Shown one piece after another: positions 34,674-43,129 of a DNA stretch of 64,000 nucleotides. Numbering within the stretch: the first letter of the stretch is position 1; each line of letters opens with the position of its first letter. The position numbers and the translations under genes were made by a program. The stretch is from NCBI GenBank assembly GCA_902362925.1, contig CABIYL010000005.1; one strand, given 5' to 3'. This DNA comes from Pseudoflavonifractor sp902362925 (GTDB lineage: Bacteria; Bacillota; Clostridia; Oscillospirales; Oscillospiraceae). The notes under the pieces were generated by a model. The model was not told the origin of the DNA, did no database searches, and was given only the letters and a program-made list of their open reading frames with translations.

Positions 34674-35492
34674 TTACAAGTAGTCCAACAGGTTTTTGCG
34701 TACTTTCTCTTGAAAGCTGCCCCCGATCCAATACAGGACAAGAACAATGCCCCAGAAGATCGCGGTCTCCTTCCATTGAATCAGCTCGGATACATCGTAC
34801 AGCAGACTATTGCGGAACCCGCAGATCACATATCCAAACGGGTTACAGGAATTGAACAGCTGAAAAGCGCCGGAAAGAGATGAACCCGGATTCCAAAAGA
34901 TGGGAGAAAGAAAGAACATAAATCGCATGAAAATGTCAATTAGCTTCTGAAAATCGCGGGCCAGCATCACCAGCGCCGAGGTGATCAGACTGCAAACAGA
35001 GAGAAAGACCCAGCCGCAGAAAATATAGTAGAGCAGGCCGAAGGCGGAGAGCGTGGGAACACAGCCGTTGAAAATATAGATTACCAGCATCCATATAATG
35101 TTCCATATGTTGCTCATGCTGGTGGCCAACACACTGCTCAGCGGAATCAGGCAGGTTGGGATATTGGACCTTGTCAGCATAGATGCCTTGGCATACACAG
35201 AGGCGGACGACTTGCTGATGCATCCGTTGAGCCAATACCACGGCGTCACACCGCAGGTCAACCAAACCACATAGGGGATCCCATCCACCGGGGCGCCGTT
35301 GCGCAGGCCGATTCCAAACACCAGCCAATAGATGCCAATCTGCACAAAGGGGGAAATGACATTCCATATCCCACCGAGAAAATAGTCTTTTGTTCCGACT
35401 CTATACTCAAATTGAGCCAGTACAAAAATCCTCTGTATATTTGCCGCAATATCCCTGGTCATTTGCCAGAGGGATGCAAAAGATTGCCTCAT
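34674..35492 (-). CDS. Polysaccharide ABC exporter, permease subunit (TagG/Wzm-like)
   Basis: The start is the ATG at 35492, in an ATGA overlap with the glycosyltransferase upstream (272 residues). The ABC-2 layout is visible: a cytoplasmic amphipathic N-terminus (FEYRVGTKDYFLGGIWNVIS) then about six membrane segments, including VQIGIYWLVFGIGL and GLLYYIFCGWVFLSVCSLIT, with RFMFFLSPIFWNPG before the last ones. It would move the lipid-linked polymer across the membrane. Confidence 0.9.
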   Translation of the reverse strand: MRQSFASLWQMTRDIAANIQRIFVLAQFEYRVGTKDYFLGGIWNVISPFVQIGIYWLVFGIGLRNGAPVDGIPYVVWLTCGVTPWYWLNGCISKSSASVYAKASMLTRSNIPTCLIPLSSVLATSMSNIWNIIWMLVIYIFNGCVPTLSAFGLLYYIFCGWVFLSVCSLITSALVMLARDFQKLIDIFMRFMFFLSPIFWNPGSSLSGAFQLFNSCNPFGYVICGFRNSLLYDVSELIQWKETAIFWGIVLVLYWIGGSFQEKVRKNLLDYL

Positions 35493-37093
35493 ATCACTAC
35501 TCCTAAATTGCTCTGCTGTGGGTCCGGAGCGGTCCGTATCCCATAGTTCTGCCCATCCGACAGATAGCCGTTCAGGACCTCCCGGTCCCTGGGCTCCTTC
35601 CAAAAGCGAAAATAGGCGTCCCGCCAAAACAAGGTGGCATACGGGTCCGACAGCCGGGTCGTGTACCGATGGATCTCCTTGGGTCCGCCAGAAATATCAG
35701 GCTTGGTTACATAATCGCAGTCGGTATACTTGAATCCGTTTACCAGGTCCTCCAGATAGAATTTCCCATACCAACGGTCTTTGCCCCAGAGCGCCACCAT
35801 GCCGCAGCGCCCGATTTCTTCCAGCGCACCGGGAGAATCAATCCAGACCTTTTTCTCATAGGTCTGCGCGTCAAACATCTCACGATAGAGCGCCTTGTCT
35901 GGAATATCTTCTGCGGGGATGACCCCAACCAGCTCATTGGTGCGACAGGTCCCACTTAGACCTACTGAACGGAGCATATGCTCCATCTTTTCATAAACTG
36001 TTCCTGTGCGGAATACTTGCCGAATCCCATCCAGACGCCGCTGCTCCAGCGCGGGAAGCGGCGTATCCAAAACCTCCTGCAACGTCTCATACCCGTCAAT
36101 GACATAGACCTGCGGGAAATATGCTTCCATTCCCACGCTCTGGTTGGACAAGACCAGCGACCCGCACGCAAGAGCATCGTATACCCGAAGCGAAAACATA
36201 TCCCTGCTATTGTGCACCGAATTGAGATTCAGCACCCAGTCGTACAGCTTATAAAGGGAGGAGACTTCTTCGTAGGTGAACTCCGGAAGCACACAGGACA
36301 GGTAGCGCAGGGGATAGTTGTACTGAAACCGGTATCTGGAATAGTTCCGGTCCGCAATATCAAGCTGGAGACCGGCCTGCCGTACCCAGTCAAACAGCCT
36401 GCGCTGCTGGGACACCCGCTCCGGATACTTTTTCATCCACGAGCCCGCAAAAAATGCCCGGTTTGCCTCTGTCAGCCCCTTCATGCCAATGGGATGGTGG
36501 AGAAGAGGCGATATGGCAAACTGCATCGTCTCAACACCCACGCCAGGACAGATCGTCCGGTATTTTTCGATGCATTCCTGGGCAGAGGTGTAGATCCGAT
36601 CCGCATATGGGGCATAGCGTTGAAACCATTGAAAATTGGGGGGGTCCTCTTTGGAGTAAAAAATAACAGGGCACCCCCATGCCCGCGTCTCCTGCATCAG
36701 TGCGCACAACTGTGCTGAAATGGACGAGCCGGGGTCGCTGGCCCCTGTCCACTCCCCGTGCAGCCCCTTCCAGACAGAGGTCACAATAACACAATCCAGC
36801 GACCCGAGATGGCTGCGCCAGTTCTCCGGCGTCAGGTAAACCAGGTCGCAGCTGCAGGAATAATTCTCAAACAAAAAGCAGTCTGCTACCATGCCCACCC
36901 GATAGGGAAGCCTGGTATAAAACCGACTGCCGTTGCTGCGGGGAAGCGCCCGGATTTGCTCCAGCAGCTCCGCCCGCCGTCCGGACGGGGTCAGCAGGCT
37001 GTATTCCGCCCGCAGAAACCCTTCCTCCAAGGCGGAGGCCGTCCGGCGCAGGGAGGGGTATATCCGGCTGTTTTTAACCCACTGGGGTATCAT
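35489..37093 (-). CDS. CgeB-like glycosyltransferase
   Basis: I choose the ATG at 37093 (534 residues) with an AAAGGAGCGAGGG region upstream; it overlaps the end of the previous gene by 20 bases. It is a paralogue of the first half of the giant transferase: RVGMVADCFLFE, DLVYLTPENWRSH, FYSKEDPPNFQWF, FFAGSWMKKYPERV, RVYDALACGSLVLSNQSVG, and the terminal FYLEDLVNGFKYTDCDYVTK segment. The CgeB fold and the 'FE-x-ACG' type loop suggest a nucleotide-sugar transferase. No GT2 domain or repeats are attached. Confidence 0.75.
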   Translation of the reverse strand: MIPQWVKNSRIYPSLRRTASALEEGFLRAEYSLLTPSGRRAELLEQIRALPRSNGSRFYTRLPYRVGMVADCFLFENYSCSCDLVYLTPENWRSHLGSLDCVIVTSVWKGLHGEWTGASDPGSSISAQLCALMQETRAWGCPVIFYSKEDPPNFQWFQRYAPYADRIYTSAQECIEKYRTICPGVGVETMQFAISPLLHHPIGMKGLTEANRAFFAGSWMKKYPERVSQQRRLFDWVRQAGLQLDIADRNYSRYRFQYNYPLRYLSCVLPEFTYEEVSSLYKLYDWVLNLNSVHNSRDMFSLRVYDALACGSLVLSNQSVGMEAYFPQVYVIDGYETLQEVLDTPLPALEQRRLDGIRQVFRTGTVYEKMEHMLRSVGLSGTCRTNELVGVIPAEDIPDKALYREMFDAQTYEKKVWIDSPGALEEIGRCGMVALWGKDRWYGKFYLEDLVNGFKYTDCDYVTKPDISGGPKEIHRYTTRLSDPYATLFWRDAYFRFWKEPRDREVLNGYLSDGQNYGIRTAPDPQQSNLGVVI

Positions 37094-38213
37094 GGAACCC
37101 TCGCTCCTTTTCCGCGGCGCGGCAGCACGCTGTGATGTTGGAAAACTGATGATAGACGGAATATTTGGCCCCAATCCGGGCCGCATCCCCACGGACATAC
37201 ACCAGACCGGGCACCCCGGTGGGGGATGTCTCCAGGCAATCGGCCAGGCTGGAAAGCACAGGCGTCTCATTGGTCAGGATGGTGGCCCCGTTGGCCGCCA
37301 GCTGCAAAAGCCGCCGGGAACACATGGTGGCGGAATCCGTCACGGAATTGATGTTGATGGCGTACTCATAGCGGTGGAACAGCGCCGCCGTCTCCTCGTA
37401 GGGCACCGCCGGACGGAGATAGGCCTGATACTTGTCCGGAAAGCGGAACCGCTTCTGTTTTGCGCCGGATTTCCGGTTGTAGATGTCCAGGCGGAGCCCC
37501 CGGTCCAGGCTGAAGTCCAGCAGGCGCTCCAGTGTCTGGCAGCGCGCTTGCTGGTCGCCGAACCAGCTGCCCGCAAAGACCGCCGTGTCCGGCTCCGGCG
37601 GGCAGTCCGAAGGATGAAAGCGCTCCGTGTCCACCCCAAAGGGCAACAGCCCAACCCGGGGATGGCCCAGCGACCGGTAACGTTCCACACACTCCTGGGC
37701 CGTGGTGAAGATGAAATCAAAGCACAGGGCGGTGTCGGTAAAGTCGTAGATTGGGTGCTGGAAGAAGGTGGGGTCCTCCTTTCCCCAGAACACCGTGGGA
37801 ATCCCATGCTCCCGGCAATAGGACAGGATGTCCAGCAAAATACTCCGGTTGTCGAACAAAAGCCGGCGGTCACGATACACCCGGCCTCGCCAAGCCCCCT
37901 CGTAGCCCTTGATGCCGGTCCAGGCAGCTTCACAGAAAAAGAAGTCGGGCGCGAAAAACTCCAGCTGCTCCTGCCATAGCCTTGGATGCAAAAAAATTCC
38001 ATCACAGCAGCCCCCAAAGTCCTGCCAGGTCATTTCATCACATAAAAAGGCGACTTTAGGCAAGACTGCACTGTGAGGACGGTCTCCCCACAGTGCAGTA
38101 TCGTAATTCATTTGTTCTGTCGGCGCACCCAGATGGCCGGCTTCTCCTGCCTTCAGATATAAATAGTGTAGCACACTCCGGACCATACCGGTCAGCGGGT
38201 TCCGGCTCTTCAT
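37074..38213 (-). CDS. CgeB-like glycosyltransferase
   Basis: A 379-residue protein. It shares the CgeB core with its downstream neighbour (KVAFLCDEMTWQDF, VFWGKEDPTFFQHP, FDFIFTTAQECVERYRSLG, AVFAGSWFGDQQAR, YAININSVTDSATMCSRR, LLQLAANGATILTNE) but lacks the FYLEDLVN segment. The start ATG at 38213 is four bases after the stop of the dehydrogenase gene upstream. Its substrate is unknown. Confidence 0.75.
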   Translation of the reverse strand: MKSRNPLTGMVRSVLHYLYLKAGEAGHLGAPTEQMNYDTALWGDRPHSAVLPKVAFLCDEMTWQDFGGCCDGIFLHPRLWQEQLEFFAPDFFFCEAAWTGIKGYEGAWRGRVYRDRRLLFDNRSILLDILSYCREHGIPTVFWGKEDPTFFQHPIYDFTDTALCFDFIFTTAQECVERYRSLGHPRVGLLPFGVDTERFHPSDCPPEPDTAVFAGSWFGDQQARCQTLERLLDFSLDRGLRLDIYNRKSGAKQKRFRFPDKYQAYLRPAVPYEETAALFHRYEYAININSVTDSATMCSRRLLQLAANGATILTNETPVLSSLADCLETSPTGVPGLVYVRGDAARIGAKYSVYHQFSNITACCRAAEKERGFHDTPVG

Positions 38214-38217
38214 GGTA

Positions 38218-39465
38218 TTACAGATGCTGAACCCGGTTGCCCTCCGGCCACTTGATCGCGCAGTTTCTGGTGTCGAAAATCACCTTGTTCTGCACAAGAG
38301 ACGCGAACTGGTCCAGATGGTCATGGTGAACCATCACCACCATCAGGTCGATGTCCTTCAGGAAGGCGTCAAAATCCTGATACTGGTTGTCCACCACCTG
38401 GGTGCGGACCATGGGGTCGTAGCACTTGGGGCTGTCGGCCAGATGCCGCTTCATGTTCTCTACCAGCTGAAGGGTGGGGCTCTCACGCACGTCGTCCACG
38501 TTTTCCTTATAGGTCAGGCCGTAGAAGCCCACACGCTTGTAATCGTTGAGCCCGATTTCTTCCATGATGTCGGAGACCCGCTCCAGAACAAAATCGGGCA
38601 TACTGTCATTGATGACACGGGCCTGGCGAATCAGATGGGCCAGCTCCGGATAGTCGCCCACCAGGAACCAGGGGTCCACCGAGATACAGTGGCCGCCCAC
38701 ACCAGGACCCGGCGTCAGGATGTTCACCCGGGGGTGCTTGTTGGCGATGCGGATGATCTCGTTGACGTCCATGCCGTCGCTGTGGCAGATCTTCAAAAGC
38801 TCGTTGGCAAAGGCGATGTTGATGTCCCGGTAGGTGTTCTCTACCACCTTGGTCATCTCCGCCGTGCGGATATCGGTGACCTCGATATCGCCCTGGCAGA
38901 AGGAGGCGTACACCGCCTTGACCCGTTCGCCCACCTCGCGGCTGTCCGCGCCGATGGTGCGGGAGTTGTGCAGCAGCTCATAGACCATGTTGCCGGGAAT
39001 GATCCGCTCCGGCGCGTGGACCAGATGCACGTCCTCCCCAACTTTCAGACCGTGTTCAGCCACCAGAGGCCGCACAAACCGGTCGATGGTACCAGGGGAG
39101 ATGGTGGACTCCACCACCACAATGGCCCCCTTGCGGCACACATCCAGCACCTGCTTCACCGCAGAGACCACATAGTGGGGGTCAATGCGCTTGCTCATCT
39201 TGTCGTAGGGCGTGGGCACCGAGACGATGTAGATGTCCGCCTCATGGGAGTAGGCGTTGGAGAACTGAATGCCGCCCTGCAGCGCCTGGGCGAACAGCTC
39301 CTCCAGCCCTTCCTCCTGGAACGTCAGATGGCCGGCCTGAAGGCTGTCCACCAGAGCCTCGTTGTAGTCGCTGCCGATGACGCTTACCCCGTGAGAGGCC
39401 ATCATCATCGCAGTAGGAAGGCCGATATACCCCAATCCAACAACATTAACCAATTCTTTCTTCAT
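38218..39465 (-). CDS. wecC: UDP-N-acetyl-D-mannosamine dehydrogenase
   Basis: I choose the third of three clustered ATGs (39465; others at 39474 and 39483), which gives MKKELVNVVGLGYIGLPTAM with the Rossmann NAD motif at the start (415 residues). SVPTPYDK, ESTISPGTID, the AEMTKVVENTYRDINIAFANE helix, and the catalytic Cys in GPGVGGHCISVDPWF are all in place. It oxidises UDP-ManNAc to UDP-ManNAcA in two steps. The UDP-GlcNAc dehydrogenase WbpA-type is the nearest alternative; the WecB partner in the same operon favours ManNAc. Confidence 0.92.
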   Translation of the reverse strand: MKKELVNVVGLGYIGLPTAMMMASHGVSVIGSDYNEALVDSLQAGHLTFQEEGLEELFAQALQGGIQFSNAYSHEADIYIVSVPTPYDKMSKRIDPHYVVSAVKQVLDVCRKGAIVVVESTISPGTIDRFVRPLVAEHGLKVGEDVHLVHAPERIIPGNMVYELLHNSRTIGADSREVGERVKAVYASFCQGDIEVTDIRTAEMTKVVENTYRDINIAFANELLKICHSDGMDVNEIIRIANKHPRVNILTPGPGVGGHCISVDPWFLVGDYPELAHLIRQARVINDSMPDFVLERVSDIMEEIGLNDYKRVGFYGLTYKENVDDVRESPTLQLVENMKRHLADSPKCYDPMVRTQVVDNQYQDFDAFLKDIDLMVVMVHHDHLDQFASLVQNKVIFDTRNCAIKWPEGNRVQHL

Positions 39466-39510
39466 GCTTTTCATCTCTCTCATTTCTCTTTTTTCCGCAA
39501 CAAGCGGTGG

Positions 39511-40572
39511 TCATCGATTCATCTTCAGCCAGGCAAACAAAACCGGCAGCCGGTTTCGGCATAGGGACATTACATAGCCGGACAGCAGCGTCACACGGTA
39601 CCACTTCCACCGTATAGGAATTACCAGCAGCTTCATACGGAGACTGGTCAGGTTTGCCCTGTCCGCACAGGGGGCAGTGTAGGCATCATCCAGCATCTGC
39701 CGAATTTTGCACAATCGCTTCCTCAAAGTCTTTGTGCTCTCAGGAGAACACTCGTTCTCCACACAACCCACCAGACGTTCAATATATCTCCGGCTCAAAT
39801 ATTCCTCCGCCCGTTCGTCCAGGCGGCCCAGCTCCCGGAAATACTGCTCAAATCTGCGGTGCTCCTCACGCCGGAGCTCAAAGAGGTCTTCCCGGTAGCG
39901 TGTGCTCAGAGAACCCCTGATGTGGCAGGTATAGTGGTAAAAACACTGGTCACTGAGAACCAGACGGGTACACACACGCATAACACATTTGCAAAATTCT
40001 AAGTCCTCTCCAAAGTTCAGATCCTGAAAAGTGATCTGATGCTTTCTTAGCATACTGACTGAAAAGAGCTTATTACAGCAGGAGTACATCAGGCCGGAAT
40101 TCCAGAGATTTACAAACTGTGCTTCAATGCTCTCCCGGGTCAATAAATTACGCTGTACATGGCTGTGCAGCAGATGCTGGCTCCCATTTGTGAGCTCATA
40201 GTAAAATCCAAAAACAGCCAGTTCCGGCTGGTGGCGCTCCAGTAATTGTATCATATTGGAAATGGTATTCCGCTCCAGCCAGTCGTCGCTGTCCAAAAAC
40301 AGGACATAGGGTGTCTTCACCTGCTCCAGCCCGCGGTTGCGGGCGTTGGCCACGCCGCTGTGGGGGAGTTCCAGCAGCTGGGCTGCCCCCTTCATCCGGC
40401 ACATCGCAGCACGGCAGATTTCCCGGCTGCGGTCATTTGAGCCGTCGTCCACGAGTATGATACGAAAGTGCTGAGACTCCTGATCAGTTAAACTGTTCAA
40501 ACATCGCTCCACATAGCACTCAGCATTATGCATAACAACGACCACGGTGATCTGTGCTTCTTTTTCCTCCAT
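39511..40572 (-). CDS. GT2-family glycosyltransferase
   Basis: First gene of the polysaccharide operon. I choose the ATG at 40572 (353 residues); a GTG at 40587 is possible. The GT-A core is clear: ITVVVVMHNAECYVERCLNSL, RIILVDDGSNDRSREIC, GVANARNRGLEQ and the DxD-like VLFLDSDDWLE. The C-terminal 150 residues are basic and helical with no membrane segments. It may start or extend the repeat unit on its lipid carrier. Confidence 0.88.
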   Translation of the reverse strand: MEEKEAQITVVVVMHNAECYVERCLNSLTDQESQHFRIILVDDGSNDRSREICRAAMCRMKGAAQLLELPHSGVANARNRGLEQVKTPYVLFLDSDDWLERNTISNMIQLLERHQPELAVFGFYYELTNGSQHLLHSHVQRNLLTRESIEAQFVNLWNSGLMYSCCNKLFSVSMLRKHQITFQDLNFGEDLEFCKCVMRVCTRLVLSDQCFYHYTCHIRGSLSTRYREDLFELRREEHRRFEQYFRELGRLDERAEEYLSRRYIERLVGCVENECSPESTKTLRKRLCKIRQMLDDAYTAPCADRANLTSLRMKLLVIPIRWKWYRVTLLSGYVMSLCRNRLPVLFAWLKMNR

Positions 40573-40626
40573 CTCGATACAACGCACCTTAATTTTCTTT
40601 CATTTTGTTATCTGACTATCCATTTT

Positions 40627-40655
40627 AAGATATCATATAATAGGTTTTGTTGCAA
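40627..40655 (-). promoter_or_regulatory. Possible promoter of the polysaccharide operon
   Basis: On the minus strand TTGCAA (40655-40650) is followed after 17 bases by TATCTT (40632-40627), about 55 bases before the first gene. The area is strongly AT-rich compared with its surroundings. The match is moderate. Confidence 0.3.
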
Positions 40656-40964
40656 GTAATTAACATCTATTTTTCGATGAAAAAGCTACGCTTTTTTGTT
40701 ACCAAATCTGTGATTTTTTATGTCTCCCCCTGAAAACAGGAGTAAGCCGGATGATATCGCGGTAAAATGGGACCGCCCAGAGCTGCCGTGCGGTTTTTCA
40801 GGATTTTCAGCTCCAGTATATAAGGAAAAATAAATTTTGCCATACATATGTGTACAGTGCTTAACGCAGGACGCACCAAGGACTGGGTAAGGCCTGGCCA
40901 TATATTTGACTACCGAAGCTATAAAATATAGGCTGAAAACACAAATGAAAACGGTAAAAGTCAC
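40656..40964. other. Intergenic stretch without a recognisable gene
   Basis: A short minus-strand open frame (40964-40686) shows no family features. Otherwise I see nothing until the tRNA-like relic. Confidence 0.4.
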
Positions 40965-41010
40965 ATTCGGTAAGGATGAGGTCCCCAGTTCAAATCTGAG
41001 CGGCAGTTCC
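40965..41010 (+). tRNA. tRNA 3'-end relic (no 5' half)
   Basis: The stretch ends with a T-arm-like element: CCCAG (40984-40988), loop TTCAAAT, CTGAG (40996-41000) with four of five pairs, preceded by a variable-loop-like TAAGGATGAGGTC and followed by CGGCAGTTCC in place of an acceptor strand. No D- or anticodon arm precedes it. Such 3' fragments are left when elements integrate into tRNA genes. It is not a functional tRNA. Confidence 0.35.
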
Positions 41011-41019
41011 CCAAAAAGC

Positions 41020-41049
41020 CTTGAAAACTTCGGTTTTCAAGACTTTTTT
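41020..41049 (+). terminator. Intrinsic terminator behind the tRNA relic
   Basis: CTTGAAAAC and GTTTTCAAG enclose a TTCG tetraloop (41020-41041) followed by TTTTTT at 41044-41049. No protein-coding gene lies directly upstream on the plus strand, so it may be the original terminator of the tRNA gene. Confidence 0.75.
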
Positions 41050-41219
41050 GCCTGAATAAAAATTTGCGCACCGGACAGGAATTCCTGACAGGGTGCGCTT
41101 TTTTATTGTGGGGGTATCTCATTTATTAGGGATTGATGTTCCGTTGTCCTGGGGAAAGGTTAACAACCTGCAAAAGCACTGCACTCTGTCATAGTTCTTT
41201 TGGTCAGGCGGACATAGAA

Positions 41220-41455
41220 AAAGCTCCACCGTTTTTTGTGAAACGGTGGAGCTTTGAGACTGTCAATAAACTCTGAGACTTCAGGTTTCGGAGGGAAAGA
41301 TAGTGTGAAAGAAAACCGTCAGGGTTGTCTTTCGCGTGCAATCAAACCACTTTTTCAAACTTTTCAAAGGTTGAAAAAGTGCAACAGCCTGTCGAAAATA
41401 CTTTTTCGACAGGCATAAAGCTCCACCGTTTTTGTGAAACGGTGGAGCTTTATGC
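41220..41455. repeat. Cluster of four hairpins, two of them near-identical
   Basis: Stem 1 (41220-41234 with 41241-41255) and stem 4 (41417-41431 with 41437-41451) have the same 15-bp AAAGCTCCACCGTTT arm. Between them lie an imperfect hairpin at 41349-41381 (CACTTTTTCAAC-type arms) and a hairpin at 41388-41412 (CTGTCGAAAA-type arms). The outer one at 41413-41455 extends to GCATAAAG/CTTTATGC. The last hairpin ends 18 bases before the stop of the RpiR gene and can terminate it. Confidence 0.75.
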
Positions 41456-41473
41456 TGTATGGGTATTGCCTGC

Positions 41474-42298
41474 CTATCCCATGGGGAAATAGTCAGTTTT
41501 GAGCCGGTGGAGCCGCTCCAGGGATTCGGTTCCCCGGGCGCCCAGACGGCTGGTGACTGCCAGCACCGTCAGGTCCAGCAGAGCCGTGGGCGCGGCCATG
41601 GAGTGGTACTCCTTTTCCTCACCCCGGTAGGCAAACAGGCTGATATCCGCCCGCTCCTCCGGCGGGATGCAGGTGCGGCTGACAAAGGCCAGGGTCCGAT
41701 AACCTGCAGTGCGGCTGTAATCCAGAATGACCCGTCCTTCCCGGGACAGCTTGGAGAAGCTGAACATGACCACCAAATCCTGCTTTTCGGCCTGGAGCAG
41801 TCCCTCCAGCAGCTCAGAGCCGCCGGAGGGAAGCAGGGAGACCTGGAGGCCCAGCCGCCCCAGCCGGAAGGCCAGCATCCGGGCCAGGGAGGAGGAGGCG
41901 TTTTTTCCGTGGAGGAAGACGCGCCGGGCGGAGACAAGAGCCTCCACACCACGATTGAACTCCGCCTCGTCCAGCTGCCGGGCGGTCTTTTGCAGGTACA
42001 GCTGCTGCCGCTCCAGCCAGGCGGCGGGGGAGAAGGCACCGTCCCGGGACAGCGTTTCCGCTATTTTGGCGGCGGGACCGGCGGCCTGTTCCACCACCAT
42101 GGACTTCAGGTCCTTGAAGTCGGCGCAGCCCACATGGCGGGCAAAGCGGGAGACGGTGGCGTCGGACAGGCCCAGACGCTGGGCCAGCTGTCCGATGGAG
42201 GAGAAGAGGAAGGCGTCGGTATTGGTGTTGATATAGTCCAGAATCTTCTGTTCCGCCCGAGTCAGCTCCCCGGGGGAGACGGCAAGGCACAGCTCCAT
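41474..42298 (-). CDS. MurR/RpiR-family transcription regulator
   Basis: A 274-residue protein. The N-terminal HTH_6 domain (LTRAEQKILDYINTNTDAF, SIGQLAQRLGLSDATVSRFA) is followed by a SIS sugar-phosphate-binding domain (about 120-250: RRVFLHGKNASSSLARMLAF, VVMFSFSKLSREGRVILDY). RpiR proteins respond to sugar phosphates. As last gene of the ECF/PHP operon it probably regulates this operon and the divergent beta-galactosidase gene. Confidence 0.9.
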   Translation of the reverse strand: MELCLAVSPGELTRAEQKILDYINTNTDAFLFSSIGQLAQRLGLSDATVSRFARHVGCADFKDLKSMVVEQAAGPAAKIAETLSRDGAFSPAAWLERQQLYLQKTARQLDEAEFNRGVEALVSARRVFLHGKNASSSLARMLAFRLGRLGLQVSLLPSGGSELLEGLLQAEKQDLVVMFSFSKLSREGRVILDYSRTAGYRTLAFVSRTCIPPEERADISLFAYRGEEKEYHSMAAPTALLDLTVLAVTSRLGARGTESLERLHRLKTDYFPMG

Positions 42299-42313
42299 GA
42301 TGTTCTCCTCTGT

Positions 42314-43111
42314 TTATGCGATGGCCTGGGAGGTGAGAATGGACACGTAATCCCCGCCCAGGGCGTGAATTTCCTTCAGGGAGCGCTTCAGCAGGCTGGC
42401 GGTGCGCACCTGGGCCTCAGCGGTGTCGGACAGCCGAATTTCATACCGTCCGGCCTCCATTTCGGTCCGCAGGGCGGCCACGGAGGTGCAGAGACGCTCA
42501 AACACGGTGGTGACGCAGCCGTACTGCACGGCCTGGTGGGTGTCGCTGCCCGACACCACCGGGATGCCCAGCCGCTGGCCCAGCGCATAGGTCAGCTGCT
42601 CCGTGCGGGCACGGTCCAGGGCCAGGTCCTTGCCGTTCAGGTCCAGGAAGGCCAGGCGGCCCAGCTGCTCCTGGGGCAGCTCGGGCACATGTCCGCCGGC
42701 CCGGTAGGGGTGGCCGCAGCCCACCAGCACGGGATACTGGTCAAAGAGGTCCATCAGCCGGGCAAAGGGCAGAAAACGGCCCTTCTCCTTGTAGGGCTCC
42801 AGCCGGCGGTTCAGCTCCAGAATGGCCTCCACAGGGCCGATGGACAGGATGTGGCCGCCCTCTGCCACATCGGTCTCCATACCCGGGAAAACCCGCAGGC
42901 CGTTGGAGAGCTCCAGCACGTCCCCCACGGGGCGGCTCACGGAGGACAGATAGCCGTACAGCTCGTCAAACTGGAGGGTGTTGAAGTGCTCGGTGAGACA
43001 CAGGGCGTCCAGTCCGGCCCGGTGTGCCTCCTCAAAGAGCCAGTCGGTATAGGCAGTGGAAAAGGGAAGCTTTTTGGCCAGCTTCCCGTGGGTGTGAAAG
43101 TCGAGACGCAA
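42314..43111 (-). CDS. PHP-domain metal-dependent phosphoesterase-like protein
   Basis: A 265-residue protein with PHP motifs: DFHTHGKL at the N-terminus, CLTEHFN near residue 40, an acidic GMETDVAEGGHIL near 80, GCGHPYRAG near 130, and VVSGSDTHQ near 195. PHP proteins hydrolyse phosphoesters with a trinuclear metal site. The substrate is unknown; it sits between transporter and regulator genes with short gaps of 15-18 bases. Confidence 0.85.
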   Translation of the reverse strand: MRLDFHTHGKLAKKLPFSTAYTDWLFEEAHRAGLDALCLTEHFNTLQFDELYGYLSSVSRPVGDVLELSNGLRVFPGMETDVAEGGHILSIGPVEAILELNRRLEPYKEKGRFLPFARLMDLFDQYPVLVGCGHPYRAGGHVPELPQEQLGRLAFLDLNGKDLALDRARTEQLTYALGQRLGIPVVSGSDTHQAVQYGCVTTVFERLCTSVAALRTEMEAGRYEIRLSDTAEAQVRTASLLKRSLKEIHALGGDYVSILTSQAIA

Positions 43112-43129
43112 GAAAAAACCTTCTTTCTG

